Assembly: GCA_018660265.1 (NCBI GenBank) | Contig: JABJKS010000046.1 | Location: 1-64,000, forward strand | DNA length: 64,000 nucleotides | Source of the DNA: Rhodospirillaceae bacterium | GTDB taxonomy: Bacteria; Pseudomonadota; Alphaproteobacteria; GCA-2731375 | Direction: 5' to 3' | Part shown: positions 8,533 to 18,723 of the stretch, one piece after another | Layout: every line of letters begins with the position of its first letter | How positions within the stretch are numbered: position 1 is the stretch's first letter | The notes under the pieces: model-generated | The model's database searches: none | What the model was told of the DNA's origin: nothing | Seen by the model: the letters and a program-made list of their open reading frames with translations, nothing else | Position numbers and translations under genes: made by a program

Positions 8533-9732
8533 TCAAATCCGGCCGTCGACGCTGATCCCATCGGCCATGAATTCTGTGATCTGGTCGTCGCTATAACCGG
8601 CTTCTTTTAGGACTTCCACGCTGTGTTCGCCCAGCAACGCTGGAAGCCGCCGGATATCGGGCGGGGTTTCTGAGAACTTAACCGGCGGTGCTGTTAGTTT
8701 TATGCCGCCCTCGGTGGGGTGATCAAAGGTTTGGAAAAACCCCACGTCCCGCATATGCGGATCCGCAGACAGATCGTCCAACCCCGTGGCAACGCCGTGG
8801 GGAATATCGCCTTCTTCCAATGCAGCCAGCAGATCCGCTGTCTTCCAGTCCTTGACCAGGTTTGCGACCAATTCGTACAGCTCGCCAATTTTTTCGCTAC
8901 GGACTTTTGGATCGATGACCCGTGGATCATCCATCATATCGTTGCGATCCATGATCTTGAAAAAGGCCCGCCATTGTTTTGTGTTGTATGGCAGGGCACA
9001 GATATATCCGTCGGCGGTGGCGTAGGGGCGGCGGTATTCGACCATGGACCGCTCGTAACCGGCGGGGCCCAAGGCAGGTTCAAATGCCTGGCCCGAATGA
9101 TGCTCAACGAGGTTGAAGCCGACCATGGACTCGAACATGGGTACTTCTACCATCTGACCCTGTGCCGTACGCTCACGGCTGAACAATGCTGCCAGGGTGG
9201 CGTGTGCTGCAACTTGCGAACAGATCTTGTCGCAGACAGAGGCATTTACGAATTTCGGCGGGCCGTCGCGGCCACCCTGCATAGCCGCCATGCCGGACAG
9301 ACCTTGAATAATATCGTCATAGGCCGGACGCTTGGCATAGGGGCCTGACTGACCGAAGCCTACAAGGGCGACGTAGATAATCTTTTCATTAACCGCCCGG
9401 CAGTCGTCATAGCCAAGGCCGAGGCGATCCATGGCAGCAGGACGGATGGAACTGATGATCACATCAACATCTTCGACCAGTTTCAAGCAAGCTTCCCGAC
9501 CCCGCTCCGTCTTCAGGTCCAGCACGATACAGCGCTTGTTTCGGTTGGCCATGATGAAAAAGTGCCCCATGCCCTCGTTGCGGAAGGGGGATATGCCACG
9601 GGTGATGTCACCTTCGTGGGATTCCACCTTCACCACTTCCGCTCCATAGTCGCCAAGGATCTGACAGGCGTAAGGCCCATATCCCACCGAGGTCAAGTCC
9701 AGTACCCGTATACCGTCGAGAGGTCCCGCCAT
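8533..9732 (-). CDS. CaiB/BaiF family III CoA-transferase
   Basis: 399 residues from the ATG at 9732 (a TTG lies directly before it; GGAG is 8 bases upstream). The N-terminus GIRVLDLTSVGYGPYACQ and the segment ending NASVCDKICS are typical; D168 aligns with the aspartate that forms the acyl-aspartyl-CoA intermediate in formyl-CoA transferase. Family III enzymes move CoA between carboxylic acids, for example carnitine, bile acids, oxalate or itaconate. No adjacent dehydrogenase or ligase fixes the substrate. Confidence 0.9.
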   Translation of the reverse strand: MAGPLDGIRVLDLTSVGYGPYACQILGDYGAEVVKVESHEGDITRGISPFRNEGMGHFFIMANRNKRCIVLDLKTERGREACLKLVEDVDVIISSIRPAAMDRLGLGYDDCRAVNEKIIYVALVGFGQSGPYAKRPAYDDIIQGLSGMAAMQGGRDGPPKFVNASVCDKICSQVAAHATLAALFSRERTAQGQMVEVPMFESMVGFNLVEHHSGQAFEPALGPAGYERSMVEYRRPYATADGYICALPYNTKQWRAFFKIMDRNDMMDDPRVIDPKVRSEKIGELYELVANLVKDWKTADLLAALEEGDIPHGVATGLDDLSADPHMRDVGFFQTFDHPTEGGIKLTAPPVKFSETPPDIRRLPALLGEHSVEVLKEAGYSDDQITEFMADGISVDGRI

Positions 9733-9879
9733 CAAATCTACTCCATGCCGTATCGTTACGATCCATCTACTAGCTCATCGCAACCACCCCCGCCAAGGGG
9801 CAATTAACCTGGTATCAAGCGGCTGCGACTAATATTTTTGGGTATATTCGTTTCGCTGACAAGCCGATTAAAAGGGTGA

Positions 9880-10599
9880 TCAGCGGGAGAAGTCTTCCTC
9901 CAACGCGTCATCCAAGGCACCGGCCAGTTTCTCCAACCGTTCGCGATCCCGCACATGCAGGATACGGCCCTTGCGCTCCACAATGCCGCCATTGGCTAAT
10001 AGTGAGATGGAACGGGCGACGGTTTCCCGTGTGGTTGATGCCATGGCTGCAATCGCCTTATGGGTCGGAAGCGCCCGGATCAACCAATTTCCCGGGTCCA
10101 CGGGGCTTTCTTCCGCCAACAGCAGAATTTGCCGGTAGACCCGTTCCACCGCGCCCAGGGTCGACAGATACATAATCCGTTCGTCGCAACTACGCACAAT
10201 GCCCGCCAGACGCCCCAGGACACGCACTGCTAATTCCGGATGTCCGACGATCTGATCCTTGAACAGCTGCGGCGATAAGGATCCCAGCAGGCAATCCACC
10301 AAGGCCACCACGCTGGCGGATCGGGGGCGACCATCGATGGCTGATAACTCGCCAAAAAAACTGCCTGATTGCAGGCGGGCCAAAGCTATTTCACGCCCGG
10401 TCATCGAAAAATTGACGACTTGCACCGCGCCTTCTGAAACGAAATAGACATCCCGGTCACTGCTGTCTTTGTCCAGGATCTGTTCTCCGGACTTATAACG
10501 CCGCCACCTGCAGCGCTTTTCCAGGCTGCGCATGCTTTCTTCGCTAATACCTTGCAGCAATCCAATGCTGGCAAGCCGGTTTGTCTGCTCGCTCGACAC
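9880..10599 (-). CDS. Crp/Fnr-family transcriptional regulator
   Basis: 239 residues from a GTG with GAGGGG upstream. Residues about 15-125 form a cyclic-nucleotide-binding-like beta barrel, including GSFFGELSAIDGRPRSASV, which retains the GE-x-RxA pattern of the cNMP pocket. The C-terminus has a Crp-type helix-turn-helix with the recognition region TTRETVARSISLL. There is no Fnr cysteine cluster at the N-terminus, so direct oxygen sensing through an iron-sulfur cluster is unlikely. Targets are unknown; it is transcribed alone. Confidence 0.92.
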   Translation of the reverse strand: MSSEQTNRLASIGLLQGISEESMRSLEKRCRWRRYKSGEQILDKDSSDRDVYFVSEGAVQVVNFSMTGREIALARLQSGSFFGELSAIDGRPRSASVVALVDCLLGSLSPQLFKDQIVGHPELAVRVLGRLAGIVRSCDERIMYLSTLGAVERVYRQILLLAEESPVDPGNWLIRALPTHKAIAAMASTTRETVARSISLLANGGIVERKGRILHVRDRERLEKLAGALDDALEEDFSR

Positions 10600-10703
10600 G
10601 ATTGGTCCGTCCCCTCAAGAGCTGCCCGTTTCGGCGCAAACAGCTTACTCCTGTTACGCCCGGCGGGCTAGTGTTGCATCCAGGCCCTCCTGGTCGCGTT
10701 TTA

Positions 10704-11876
10704 TTACCCGCCAAAGAGCATTTGATCGCGGTTATAGAGGCGGGCGGCTATGTAAAGCAACAGCGCCGTAATCAGGCCTGTCGACCCGATGGAAACGGCA
10801 ACATCCGACCACACGGTTGGTTCCTGTCGCATCAGGCGACCGATCAGCAGAATTTGCCCAAATGTCGGTATCAACATCATCCAGATTTGCGCCTTGATGG
10901 GTACGAAAACCAGGATCATGCCGGGTAGGGAGGGAAGCAGGGGCAGGAGGCCCAAATAGGTCTGGGTTTCCTTATAGCTGCGGGAGACCGTGGCGACGAT
11001 GATTTGCAGGGCAACGGCAAACGCAATGAGGGGTAGGCAGATCAACGCAACGGCAATGAAGGCGGTCAGATCGGGATTGACCTTGATACCGAATTCCCCG
11101 GCGGCGACATATTCAAACATCAACTTAAAGGCCAGTAATTGCACCACCACGGCCGTCAGGGTAAAGGCAAAGGTGGCCAGGGCCTTGCCCAGCATGAAGG
11201 CCCATCGGGGCACGGGATTGGCCAAAAGCGGCTCTAACGAGCCGCGCTCCCGCTCACCGGATGTGGTGTCGATGGCCAGATAGACACCGCCGACAAAGAT
11301 CGTAAAAATAATAAAGGGCGGCAGCATGTTCAGGAAAAAGCCCGCCAGGTTGCGGGATCGCCCGACATTGATGGAGCGGATTTTCAGGGGCGATGCGACC
11401 TCTGGCGCGATGCCGTGTTCGCGCAGACGGGCCTGCCCCACCTGGCGGTCATAGGCGCGCACATGCTCCATCACCCGGGCCACTTTGATGACCGTGGACA
11501 GACGGGTGGCGTTGATCACCATTTGCACGTCTGCCGGTCGCAGGGCGGTGAAATTGTCTGTATGACCTTTCGGTATGACCAACACGGCATCGGCGCTGCC
11601 TTTGCGTACCGCGCTGCGCGGATCCTCGGGGGCGGGGCGAATGATAATACCTTTGGCGCTCAGGAACGCGATCAGCTCAGGCGCACGTTCGCCACCTTGG
11701 ACAGGCAGGGTTAGGCTGCTCTGGCCCTGACCGCGAAACATGCCGCCGACAAAACTGACCAGCAGACCCAACAGCAAAGCACCGATGACCGGATAGAACA
11801 GTGCCAGCATCAAGCTGCGTCGATCGCGCAGATTGTCGATGCTTTCCTTGGCAAAGACGACCCAGATACTACGCAC
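10704..11876 (-). CDS. ABC-2 type transporter permease, NatB-like
   Basis: 390 residues from a GTG at 11876 that overlaps the end of the ATPase gene by 8 bases; an upstream TTG at 11888 is also possible. The pattern is one N-terminal membrane helix, a long extracytoplasmic loop (about 45-170), then five helices at the C-terminus, as in NatB and other ABC-2 permeases. The cytoplasmic segment DTTSGERERGSLEPLL is the conserved NatB-type motif before the second membrane block. With the neighbouring ATPase it forms an exporter; sodium, drug or peptide export cannot be separated from sequence alone. Confidence 0.88.
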   Translation of the reverse strand: MRSIWVVFAKESIDNLRDRRSLMLALFYPVIGALLLGLLVSFVGGMFRGQGQSSLTLPVQGGERAPELIAFLSAKGIIIRPAPEDPRSAVRKGSADAVLVIPKGHTDNFTALRPADVQMVINATRLSTVIKVARVMEHVRAYDRQVGQARLREHGIAPEVASPLKIRSINVGRSRNLAGFFLNMLPPFIIFTIFVGGVYLAIDTTSGERERGSLEPLLANPVPRWAFMLGKALATFAFTLTAVVVQLLAFKLMFEYVAAGEFGIKVNPDLTAFIAVALICLPLIAFAVALQIIVATVSRSYKETQTYLGLLPLLPSLPGMILVFVPIKAQIWMMLIPTFGQILLIGRLMRQEPTVWSDVAVSIGSTGLITALLLYIAARLYNRDQMLFGG

Positions 11877-12627
11877 GATTACTACCAATCAGGCCGCTTT
11901 CGGGGTCTGCACCGGCGGCGACGGCCGCCATAAAGACGTCCTCCAAATCCTCCCTGCCGGTAGCACGGCGCAATTCCTCGGGTGCGCCGTTGGCTACGAT
12001 CAGGCCGTCGGAAATAACAATGATGCGGTCGCACAGGGCTTCCACCTCACCCATGATATGGCTGGAAAACAGCACACAGCGGCCTTGATCCCGGATCTCC
12101 CGGATCAATTCCCGAACCGCCCGGCTGGATTCTATATCAAGGCCATTGGTCGGCTCATCCAGAATAACGTTGGCGGGTTCATGCACCAGGGCGCGGGCCA
12201 GGGCAACCTTCAAGGTCTGGCCCTTGGAAAACCCTTTGGAACGCCGGTCGGCGAAATCAGCCATCCTCAGACGATCAATCAGGCTGTCGATACGCCCCTC
12301 CAAGGCGGCCCCGCCCAGGCCATGCAGACGCCCGAAATAGCGCACATGCTCACGCGCTGTGAGGCGCGGATACAGGCCACGATTATCAGGCAGTACGCCG
12401 ATCCGCCGTTGAACCTCCAGCCGCTCCAAGTTGGCATCATGGCCATCGACCAGGGCCCGCCCGCCGTCAGGGCGAAGAACGGTATACAAGGTTCGCAACG
12501 TGGTGGTCTTACCCGCGCCGTTCGGGCCGATCAAGCCGGTAATCTCGCCATTCCCGGCGCTGAAATCCACGCCGCGCAATACCTCGATGCCGCCAAAACT
12601 TTTACGCAGACCTTGAACTTCAATCAT
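11869..12627 (-). CDS. ABC transporter ATP-binding protein, NatA-like
   Basis: 252 residues from the ATG at 12627, which aligns with normal ATPase N-termini (MIEVQGLRKSF); a GTG at 12663 would add 12 residues without a good ribosome site. Walker A GPNGAGKTT, a Q-loop region, signature region KGFSKGQTLKVALA and Walker B LDEPTNGLD are all present, followed by the HIMGEVEALCD H-loop. The signature is FSKGQ rather than LSGGQ, which is common in NatA-type ATPases. It precedes and overlaps the permease gene, forming a two-gene exporter operon. Confidence 0.9.
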   Translation of the reverse strand: MIEVQGLRKSFGGIEVLRGVDFSAGNGEITGLIGPNGAGKTTTLRTLYTVLRPDGGRALVDGHDANLERLEVQRRIGVLPDNRGLYPRLTAREHVRYFGRLHGLGGAALEGRIDSLIDRLRMADFADRRSKGFSKGQTLKVALARALVHEPANVILDEPTNGLDIESSRAVRELIREIRDQGRCVLFSSHIMGEVEALCDRIIVISDGLIVANGAPEELRRATGREDLEDVFMAAVAAGADPESGLIGSNRA

Positions 12628-12724
12628 ACCGTCGCCCCAGATAAACCGTCTATTTGTTGACACTTTATAGTCTCAATCAACGTTGGTTTGAATAAACTAT
12701 CGATGAATCCGTCGTGGGGGCTGA

Positions 12725-12767
12725 TCAAAAAATATGCCGGGCCCGACGATCAAGTCGGGCCCGGCAT
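12725..12767 (-). terminator. Rho-independent terminator of the chemoreceptor gene
   Basis: A perfect 14-bp inverted repeat (12734-12747 and 12754-12767, core CCGGGCCCGAC) with a 6-base loop lies 32 bases after the chemoreceptor stop. On the minus strand it is followed at once by a run of six T, the standard intrinsic terminator. It also separates the chemoreceptor from the downstream exporter operon. Confidence 0.93.
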
Positions 12768-12798
12768 GGTCATTTGTGTCTCTCGTTGAATTTGCGGC

Positions 12799-14481
12799 TT
12801 AGCCGACGCGGATGTTGGCGACGAATTTTTCGACCTCGTCTTTCAGCCGCACCGATTGCTGCGAAAGCTCACCCGCTGAGGAAAGAACTTCCTGCGCGGA
12901 GGAGCCGGTTTCCGAGGAGGCATCTTTCAACTGGGCCACGTTGGTATTGGTCCGCTCCGTTCCATTGGCCGCTTCCTGGACGTTGCGGGTGATTTCGGAG
13001 GTGGCGGCACTTTGCTTTTCCACGGCAGAGGCGATAGCGGTGCCGATTTCGTCAATCCTGCCAATCGTCTGGCTGATGCCTTCGATTACCGTTACGGCTG
13101 ATCCAGTGGCTTCCTGAATTGCAGCAATTTGTCCGCCGATCTCTTCGGTCGCCTTACCTGTCTGACTAGCCAGGTTCTTAACTTCAGATGCGACCACCGC
13201 GAACCCCTTCCCCGCTTCGCCGGCGCGAGCCGCCTCGATCGTCGCGTTCAGCGCCAGCAGATTGGTCTGGTTGGCGATGTCGTTGATCAATTCGACCACG
13301 TCGCCGACCTTCTGCGAAGCATCCACCAAACCTTGGATTTGTTCTGTTGCCCGTTGGGCTTCTGTTACGGCCCCGCGCGAGATGTTGGCGGAATCGTCCA
13401 CTTGACGCGAAATTTCAGCAATCGAAGATGCCAATTGCTCCGAAGCGGTCGCAACGGCATGAACATTCTCTGTCGCACCTTTGGATGTGTTTAGCGCCGA
13501 GTCCGATTGCTCCGCCGCCTGTTCCGCTAGGCCAGACATGGTACCCGCCGTCGCCTGCATTTCGTCAGATGCTGAACTGACCGCACTAACCACATGCAGC
13601 ACGCTCTGCTCGAACTCATCTGCCAACGTCAACATGCCTTGGCGACGTTCCTCGGCGGCTCGATTTTCTTGCTCCACCTGATCTTTTTGCATTTGGCGCA
13701 TATCCATACCGTTTTGCCGGAAAATTTCCACGGCTCGGGCCATTTCGCCAATTTCGTCAGCAGCTTCCGTATTCGGCACTTCATGTTCATATTCGCCCTT
13801 GGACAATACCGCCATGGTTTCGGTAAGACTGGTCATAGGCTTGGTAATGCCCCGAACGATGAAATACAGAAGTGGCAATAGAACCATCATCAGGGCCGCG
13901 AAAACCGCCATGACCATATTGGTGGAGAATTCAAGCTTAGCCATCTGATTAGCTGAGGCTTCCGTCATTTCGCCAAGTACCGATTTTTCCATACGACCCA
14001 GATCATCACTCATGGAAGCACCAGAGGCATCAAGGGTATCGTCCAGTTTTTCGAATGTGTCGTCATCAGCATCGCTCTCAATCGCTGCCTTAAGGTCAAC
14101 GAAGATACCTTGTTCAAGGGCGAGGATCTTATCGGGAATAGCAGCGGCAAGAGCTTCTTCCTCAGCCGTATCGGCAAATTGTGCCAGCTGGGGGGCAAAT
14201 TCCTTCAAGGTTTCGATGCCGGTGCGCATGGCTTCGGAGCGTTCGGTATCAATATGCCCTTCTTGCTTGTCGACGATTGAATCCATGGCGTTGAGCATGA
14301 CCAACAATGCTTCATAGCGCATGACAAACACTGTGCTGAGCTGTGATTGGCGCTCGTTGGACAGGATTGCTGCGTTCGTCAACACGCGGTTGGTGTAGAT
14401 TGATATGCCGCCAAGAATTACGGCACCCATGACAGCAACGACGCCTAAGACAAGCAGTTTTGTTTTAATATTCCAGGACAT
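12799..14481 (-). CDS. methyl-accepting chemotaxis protein
   Basis: 560 residues. Membrane helix 1 spans about 8-28 and helix 2 about 189-209, enclosing a periplasmic helical domain of about 160 residues. HAMP follows (about 210-265, with [14 protein letters not shown]), then a coiled-coil signalling domain whose tip contains [20 protein letters not shown] and [13 protein letters not shown], the CheA/CheW contact. There is no C-terminal NWET/F-like pentapeptide for tethering CheR. The ligand is unknown. Transcribed alone and closed by an intrinsic terminator. Confidence 0.95.
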   Translation of the reverse strand: MSWNIKTKLLVLGVVAVMGAVILGGISIYTNRVLTNAAILSNERQSQLSTVFVMRYEALLVMLNAMDSIVDKQEGHIDTERSEAMRTGIETLKEFAPQLAQFADTAEEEALAAAIPDKILALEQGIFVDLKAAIESDADDDTFEKLDDTLDASGASMSDDLGRMEKSVLGEMTEASANQMAKLEFSTNMVMAVFAALMMVLLPLLYFIVRGITKPMTSLTETMAVLSKGEYEHEVPNTEAADEIGEMARAVEIFRQNGMDMRQMQKDQVEQENRAAEERRQGMLTLADEFEQSVLHVVSAVSSASDEMQATAGTMSGLAEQAAEQSDSALNTSKGATENVHAVATASEQLASSIAEISRQVDDSANISRGAVTEAQRATEQIQGLVDASQKVGDVVELINDIANQTNLLALNATIEAARAGEAGKGFAVVASEVKNLASQTGKATEEIGGQIAAIQEATGSAVTVIEGISQTIGRIDEIGTAIASAVEKQSAATSEITRNVQEAANGTERTNTNVAQLKDASSETGSSAQEVLSSAGELSQQSVRLKDEVEKFVANIRVG

Positions 14482-14776
14482 TGTGAAGTGCTTTCCGATA
14501 TCTCATGTCCTTGATAAAAATCCGGTTTTCCAAATTTCTCCCAAGGAGCGCGATGAAGTTTTATTCAGAATCTGTTCGTAGTTTATGACATTAGGAAAAT
14601 CGTATTAAAGATAGATTAAATGAGGTTTGCTTAGTTTGTTCTAACCCAGCAATAATTGCCTCTGTTGCGCTACTGGCCGCTCGACATGAGCGATCTGACG
14701 TGAAACCATTTAGTCGATTCTTCCAGATTCTTCGGGTGGCGTCCCGTTGCATCGTTGATAATTCGAGATCCAGATT

Positions 14777-17700
14777 ATGGCCCACGCAGATTTCGTCCAC
14801 CTTCGCGTTCATTCCGCCTTTTCCCTCTCGGAAGGCGCGATCCATATCAAGGATCTGGCCGACCTTTGCCGCTATGGCGAGATGCCGGCGGTGGCGATTA
14901 CGGATACGGGCAACTTATTTGGCGCTTTGGAATTTTCCGAGGCCATGGTCAAGGGCGGCGTGCAGCCGATCATTGGCGCCAGCCTGGCGGTGCGTACCGC
15001 CGAGGTTGCCCCGGGTGGGTTGAGCCCGGAGCCGGACCGTCTGGTCCTATTGTCCCAGTCTGAAACCGGTTATGAAAATCTCTCCCGCCTATCGTCAAAA
15101 GCCTATTTACAAAGCGAAAGCGGGGAGACGCCGCAGATCGAGATGTCGGATCTGGCCAATTGGAACGCCGGGCTGATCTGTCTTACAGGCGGGGCGACGG
15201 GACCGTTGGGGCGTTTGTTGCTGGATGGTCAGATGGCTGCCGCGCGGGCGTTGTTAGAACAGCTTTGTGATATTTATCCTGGCCGTTTGTATATTGAACT
15301 GCAACGACACGGCCTTGCCGATGAAGCCGCCTGCGAAGGGGCGATGATCGATCTGGCCTATGAATATGACCTGCCCCTGGTGGCGACCAATGACGCTCAT
15401 TTCGCCGATCCCAACATGTACGAAGCCCATGATGCCCTGTTGTGCATCGCGCAAAAGAATACCGTTAGCCAAAGCGACCGCCCGCGCCTGACGCCTCAGC
15501 ATTATTTCCGTTCTTCGCGGGAGATGCGGGCCCTGTTCGCTGATCTGCCGGAGGCCCTGGACAATACCTTGGTGATCGCCCGGCGCTGCGCCTACAAGGT
15601 GCCCATGCGGGACCCGATCCTGCCCAATTATGGCGATGGCAATGATGAGGCCGCTGCCATGCGCGCCATGGCGGAGGCCGGTTTGGCCGAGCGTATGGAA
15701 TTTCTGGGCCTGGACATAGGGGGCGAGGAGAGCCGGCCTTATCGGGAACGCCTGGATTTCGAACTGGACGTGATCATCAACATGGGTTTCCCCGGTTATT
15801 TCCTGATCGTGGCCGATTTTATTCAATGGGCGAAGGCCAAGAATATTCCCGTGGGTCCGGGCCGTGGTTCGGGTGCGGGTTCGGTGGTGGCCTGGGCCTT
15901 GAAGATCACGGATCTGGATCCGTTGCAGTTCGGCCTGCTGTTCGAGCGGTTCTTGAACCCCGAACGGGTATCCATGCCTGATTTTGATATTGATTTCTGC
16001 CAGGACAAGCGGGACCAGGTAATCCGTTATGTGCAGGATAAATACGGTCACGATCAAGTCGCCCAGATCATCACCTTTGGTAAACTACAGGCCCGCGCCG
16101 CCCTGCGCGATGTGGGCCGGGTATTGGAAATGCCCTTCGGCCTGGTGGACCGCCTGTGCAAAATGGTGCCCAATAACCCGGCCGATCCCACCACCTTGCC
16201 CGAGGCCCTGAAGGCGGAACCGCGCCTGAAACAGGTGATGCGGGAAGAGCCCGGCGTTGAGCACCTGTTTGATATTGCCATCAAGCTGGAGGGGCTGTAT
16301 CGGCATGCCTCCACCCATGCCGCCGGTGTGGTGATTGGTGATCGGCCTCTCGAACAACTGGTGCCACTGTATCGCGATCCGAATTCCGATATGCCCGTGA
16401 CCCAGTTTAATATGAAATGGGTGGAACCCGCGGGCTTGGTGAAGTTTGATTTTCTGGGCCTGAAAACCCTGACGGTTTTGGACCGGGCGGTGGACATGAT
16501 CCACGCGCGGGAATCCGAATTTGATCTGGACCGCATCCCCCTGGATGACAAAGGCGCCTACGACCTGATTGCGCGTGGTGAGACGGTTGGCGTGTTCCAG
16601 CTTGAAGGGGCGGGTATGCGGGATACCCTGCGACAGATGCAGCCTGATTGTTTTGAAGACATCATCGCCGTGGTTGCCCTGTACCGGCCCGGACCCATGG
16701 ATAATATTCCCCGTTTCTGCAACGTAAAATCCGGCGCGGAAGAACCTGATTATCTGCATCCCAGCCTGAAAGGTATATTGACGGAGACCTATGGCGTCAT
16801 CGTCTATCAGGAACAGGTTATGCAGATCGCCCAGGTCATGGGCGGCTATTCCCTGGGCGAGGCGGATTTGCTGCGCCGTGCCATGGGCAAAAAGATCAAG
16901 TCGGAGATGGATGCCCAGCGCTCCCGCTTTGTCGAAGGCGCTTTGGCCAATGATATCGCGCCGGAGAAGGCGGAATATGTCTTTGACCTGGTGGCGAAGT
17001 TCGCCGGCTATGGCTTCAACAAAAGCCATGCCGCAGCCTACGCCCTGATCGCCTATCAGACCGCCTATCTAAAAGCCAACCACCCGGTCGAATTCATGGC
17101 GGCGACCATGTCCCTGGATCTGGCCAATACGGATAAACTGAACCTGTTCAAGCAGGAGGTAAAGCGTATGGGCATCGGGTTGCTGCCGCCCGATCTGAAC
17201 AATTCTGACGTAGTCTTTACCGTGGCGCGGCAAGCTGGCGAAGATGATAAAGGCGCGATCCATTACGCCCTGTCGGCGGTCAAAAATGTGGGGCGCGAGG
17301 CCATGGCCGCCGTCGTTGCCGAACGCGGCGCCAATGGCCCGTTCAGGGATGTTTGGGATTTTGCCGGTCGTCTCGATCCGCGTCAGGTCAACAAACGCCA
17401 GGTGGAAAACCTCGCCCGCGCCGGTGCCTTTGATGGCATGAACCCGAACCGGGCGCAGATGCTGGCAGCGGCAGAGGTCATTCTGCGTTTTGCCGCCCAT
17501 GCGGCCTCCGAGCGGGAGTCCGCCCAGGACAACTTGTTTGGCGGCGACGATGGCGCAACGTCTATGCCGCCGCCGCCCTTGCCCCTGGTCCCGGAATGGC
17601 TGCAGTTGGAGAAATTGTCGAACGAGGCCCAGGCCGTCGGCTTTTATCTTTCTGCCCATCCATTGGAGTCTTATCCCGCTTTATTGGCGCGGAAATCCAT

Positions 17701-18229
17701 GGTGGATTATGAGGAATTGGAGGCCCGCGCGGATCGTGGCGGCGAACAGTTCCGTATCGCGGCCACAATAGAGGAAGCGAGTGAGCGAAAAAGTGCCAAG
17801 GGCAAGCCCTTTGCCTTCCTTCGCGTTTCCGATCAGACGGGTATATTCGAAGTGACTTTGTTCGGCGATGATCTGGCGAAAAGCCGCGATATGATGATCA
17901 AGGGGCGCTCGATTGTTATGACCGTGGACGTGCGCGATGGCGACAAGGGCCGGCGTCTTATCGCCAGCCAGCTTACCGATATAGACGAGGCCAGCCAGAC
18001 CACGGCGTCGGGCATCAAGGTCTTTTTGAAGAACCCCGACCCCCTGGCGTCCCTGCGCAAGCTTCTCAATGATCACAATACCGGTCGCGGTCAGGTCACC
18101 TTATTGTTGGAGCTGGCAACAAAAGGCCGCGAGGTGGAGATGACCCTGCCGGGCGGTTTCGCCATCACCCCACAAGTGCGTGGTGCCCTAAAGGCCATCC
18201 CCGGCGTCATGGATGTGCATGACGTGTGA
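14777..18229 (+). CDS. dnaE: DNA polymerase III alpha subunit
   Basis: 1150 residues, full-length DnaE. The N-terminal PHP domain starts at HLRVHSAFSLSEGA. The polymerase core has GPGRGSGAGSVVAW and the catalytic PDFDIDF near residue 400 with the third acidic region at KFDFLGLKTL near 555. Helix-hairpin-helix and OB-fold segments follow, the latter around FAFLRVSDQTGIFEVTLF. This is the replicative chain-synthesising subunit. The preceding 295 bases (14482-14776) contain only the shared promoter region of the divergent chemoreceptor and dnaE; no gene is convincing there. Confidence 0.97.
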   Translation: MAHADFVHLRVHSAFSLSEGAIHIKDLADLCRYGEMPAVAITDTGNLFGALEFSEAMVKGGVQPIIGASLAVRTAEVAPGGLSPEPDRLVLLSQSETGYENLSRLSSKAYLQSESGETPQIEMSDLANWNAGLICLTGGATGPLGRLLLDGQMAAARALLEQLCDIYPGRLYIELQRHGLADEAACEGAMIDLAYEYDLPLVATNDAHFADPNMYEAHDALLCIAQKNTVSQSDRPRLTPQHYFRSSREMRALFADLPEALDNTLVIARRCAYKVPMRDPILPNYGDGNDEAAAMRAMAEAGLAERMEFLGLDIGGEESRPYRERLDFELDVIINMGFPGYFLIVADFIQWAKAKNIPVGPGRGSGAGSVVAWALKITDLDPLQFGLLFERFLNPERVSMPDFDIDFCQDKRDQVIRYVQDKYGHDQVAQIITFGKLQARAALRDVGRVLEMPFGLVDRLCKMVPNNPADPTTLPEALKAEPRLKQVMREEPGVEHLFDIAIKLEGLYRHASTHAAGVVIGDRPLEQLVPLYRDPNSDMPVTQFNMKWVEPAGLVKFDFLGLKTLTVLDRAVDMIHARESEFDLDRIPLDDKGAYDLIARGETVGVFQLEGAGMRDTLRQMQPDCFEDIIAVVALYRPGPMDNIPRFCNVKSGAEEPDYLHPSLKGILTETYGVIVYQEQVMQIAQVMGGYSLGEADLLRRAMGKKIKSEMDAQRSRFVEGALANDIAPEKAEYVFDLVAKFAGYGFNKSHAAAYALIAYQTAYLKANHPVEFMAATMSLDLANTDKLNLFKQEVKRMGIGLLPPDLNNSDVVFTVARQAGEDDKGAIHYALSAVKNVGREAMAAVVAERGANGPFRDVWDFAGRLDPRQVNKRQVENLARAGAFDGMNPNRAQMLAAAEVILRFAAHAASERESAQDNLFGGDDGATSMPPPPLPLVPEWLQLEKLSNEAQAVGFYLSAHPLESYPALLARKSMVDYEELEARADRGGEQFRIAATIEEASERKSAKGKPFAFLRVSDQTGIFEVTLFGDDLAKSRDMMIKGRSIVMTVDVRDGDKGRRLIASQLTDIDEASQTTASGIKVFLKNPDPLASLRKLLNDHNTGRGQVTLLLELATKGREVEMTLPGGFAITPQVRGALKAIPGVMDVHDV

Positions 18230-18270
18230 CAATCACCCACTGTGCTGATGCCCGCGAATCCGAAAGTTAT

Positions 18271-18678
18271 CTAATGTCCTTCGGGCAGCTCGGCCAGTTC
18301 GATCAGGATGTCGCCGGTGGCTGTGGGATCGATGAAGGCGATGCGGCTGCCGCCATGGCCGGGTTTCGGTTCTTCGTCCAACAGCTTCACGCCCTTCTCT
18401 TTCAACTCCACCAAGGCGGCATCAATGTCCTCAACCTCAAAGCACAGGTGGAACAAGCTTTGCCCCCGCTCATCAATCCATTCCGTAACCGGGGAGTCGG
18501 GGCTCTTGGCTTGTAACAGCTCCAACGAGGTTTCACCGACCGGATACATGGCCAGCTTGGTCTCTGAAATCGTCTCTTCATAGTCCAGTTTCAGGCCCAG
18601 GGTATTCTCCAGCATGGCCATGGACTCCGCCATGTCATGTACCGCGATAGCGATATGTTCCACCCGTTTGATCTTCAT
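18271..18678 (-). CDS. mce: methylmalonyl-CoA epimerase
   Basis: 135 residues, VOC superfamily, of the usual length for this enzyme. Metal ligands are visible as H8 (VEHIAIAV), E53 (TSLELL), H77 (SLFHLCFEV) and E127 (ILIELAEL). It interconverts (2R)- and (2S)-methylmalonyl-CoA between propionyl-CoA carboxylase and mutase. The only mutase-type gene in this window is icmF at 42.8 kb. A 45-base gap separates it from the upstream LLM oxidoreductase, so the pair may be co-transcribed. Confidence 0.92.
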   Translation of the reverse strand: MKIKRVEHIAIAVHDMAESMAMLENTLGLKLDYEETISETKLAMYPVGETSLELLQAKSPDSPVTEWIDERGQSLFHLCFEVEDIDAALVELKEKGVKLLDEEPKPGHGGSRIAFIDPTATGDILIELAELPEGH

Positions 18679-18723
18679 TCTAAGTATCTCTCTCCAATTA
18701 ACTGATTTTGAAGCCGCGGGCCC

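Noticed and set aside
11833-12660. 275-codon plus-strand frame
   Set aside because: Antisense to the ABC ATPase, which has Walker A, Walker B and signature motifs.
14591-14845. 84-codon minus-strand frame between chemoreceptor and dnaE
   Set aside because: It overlaps the dnaE start, lacks a convincing ribosome site and resembles no family.
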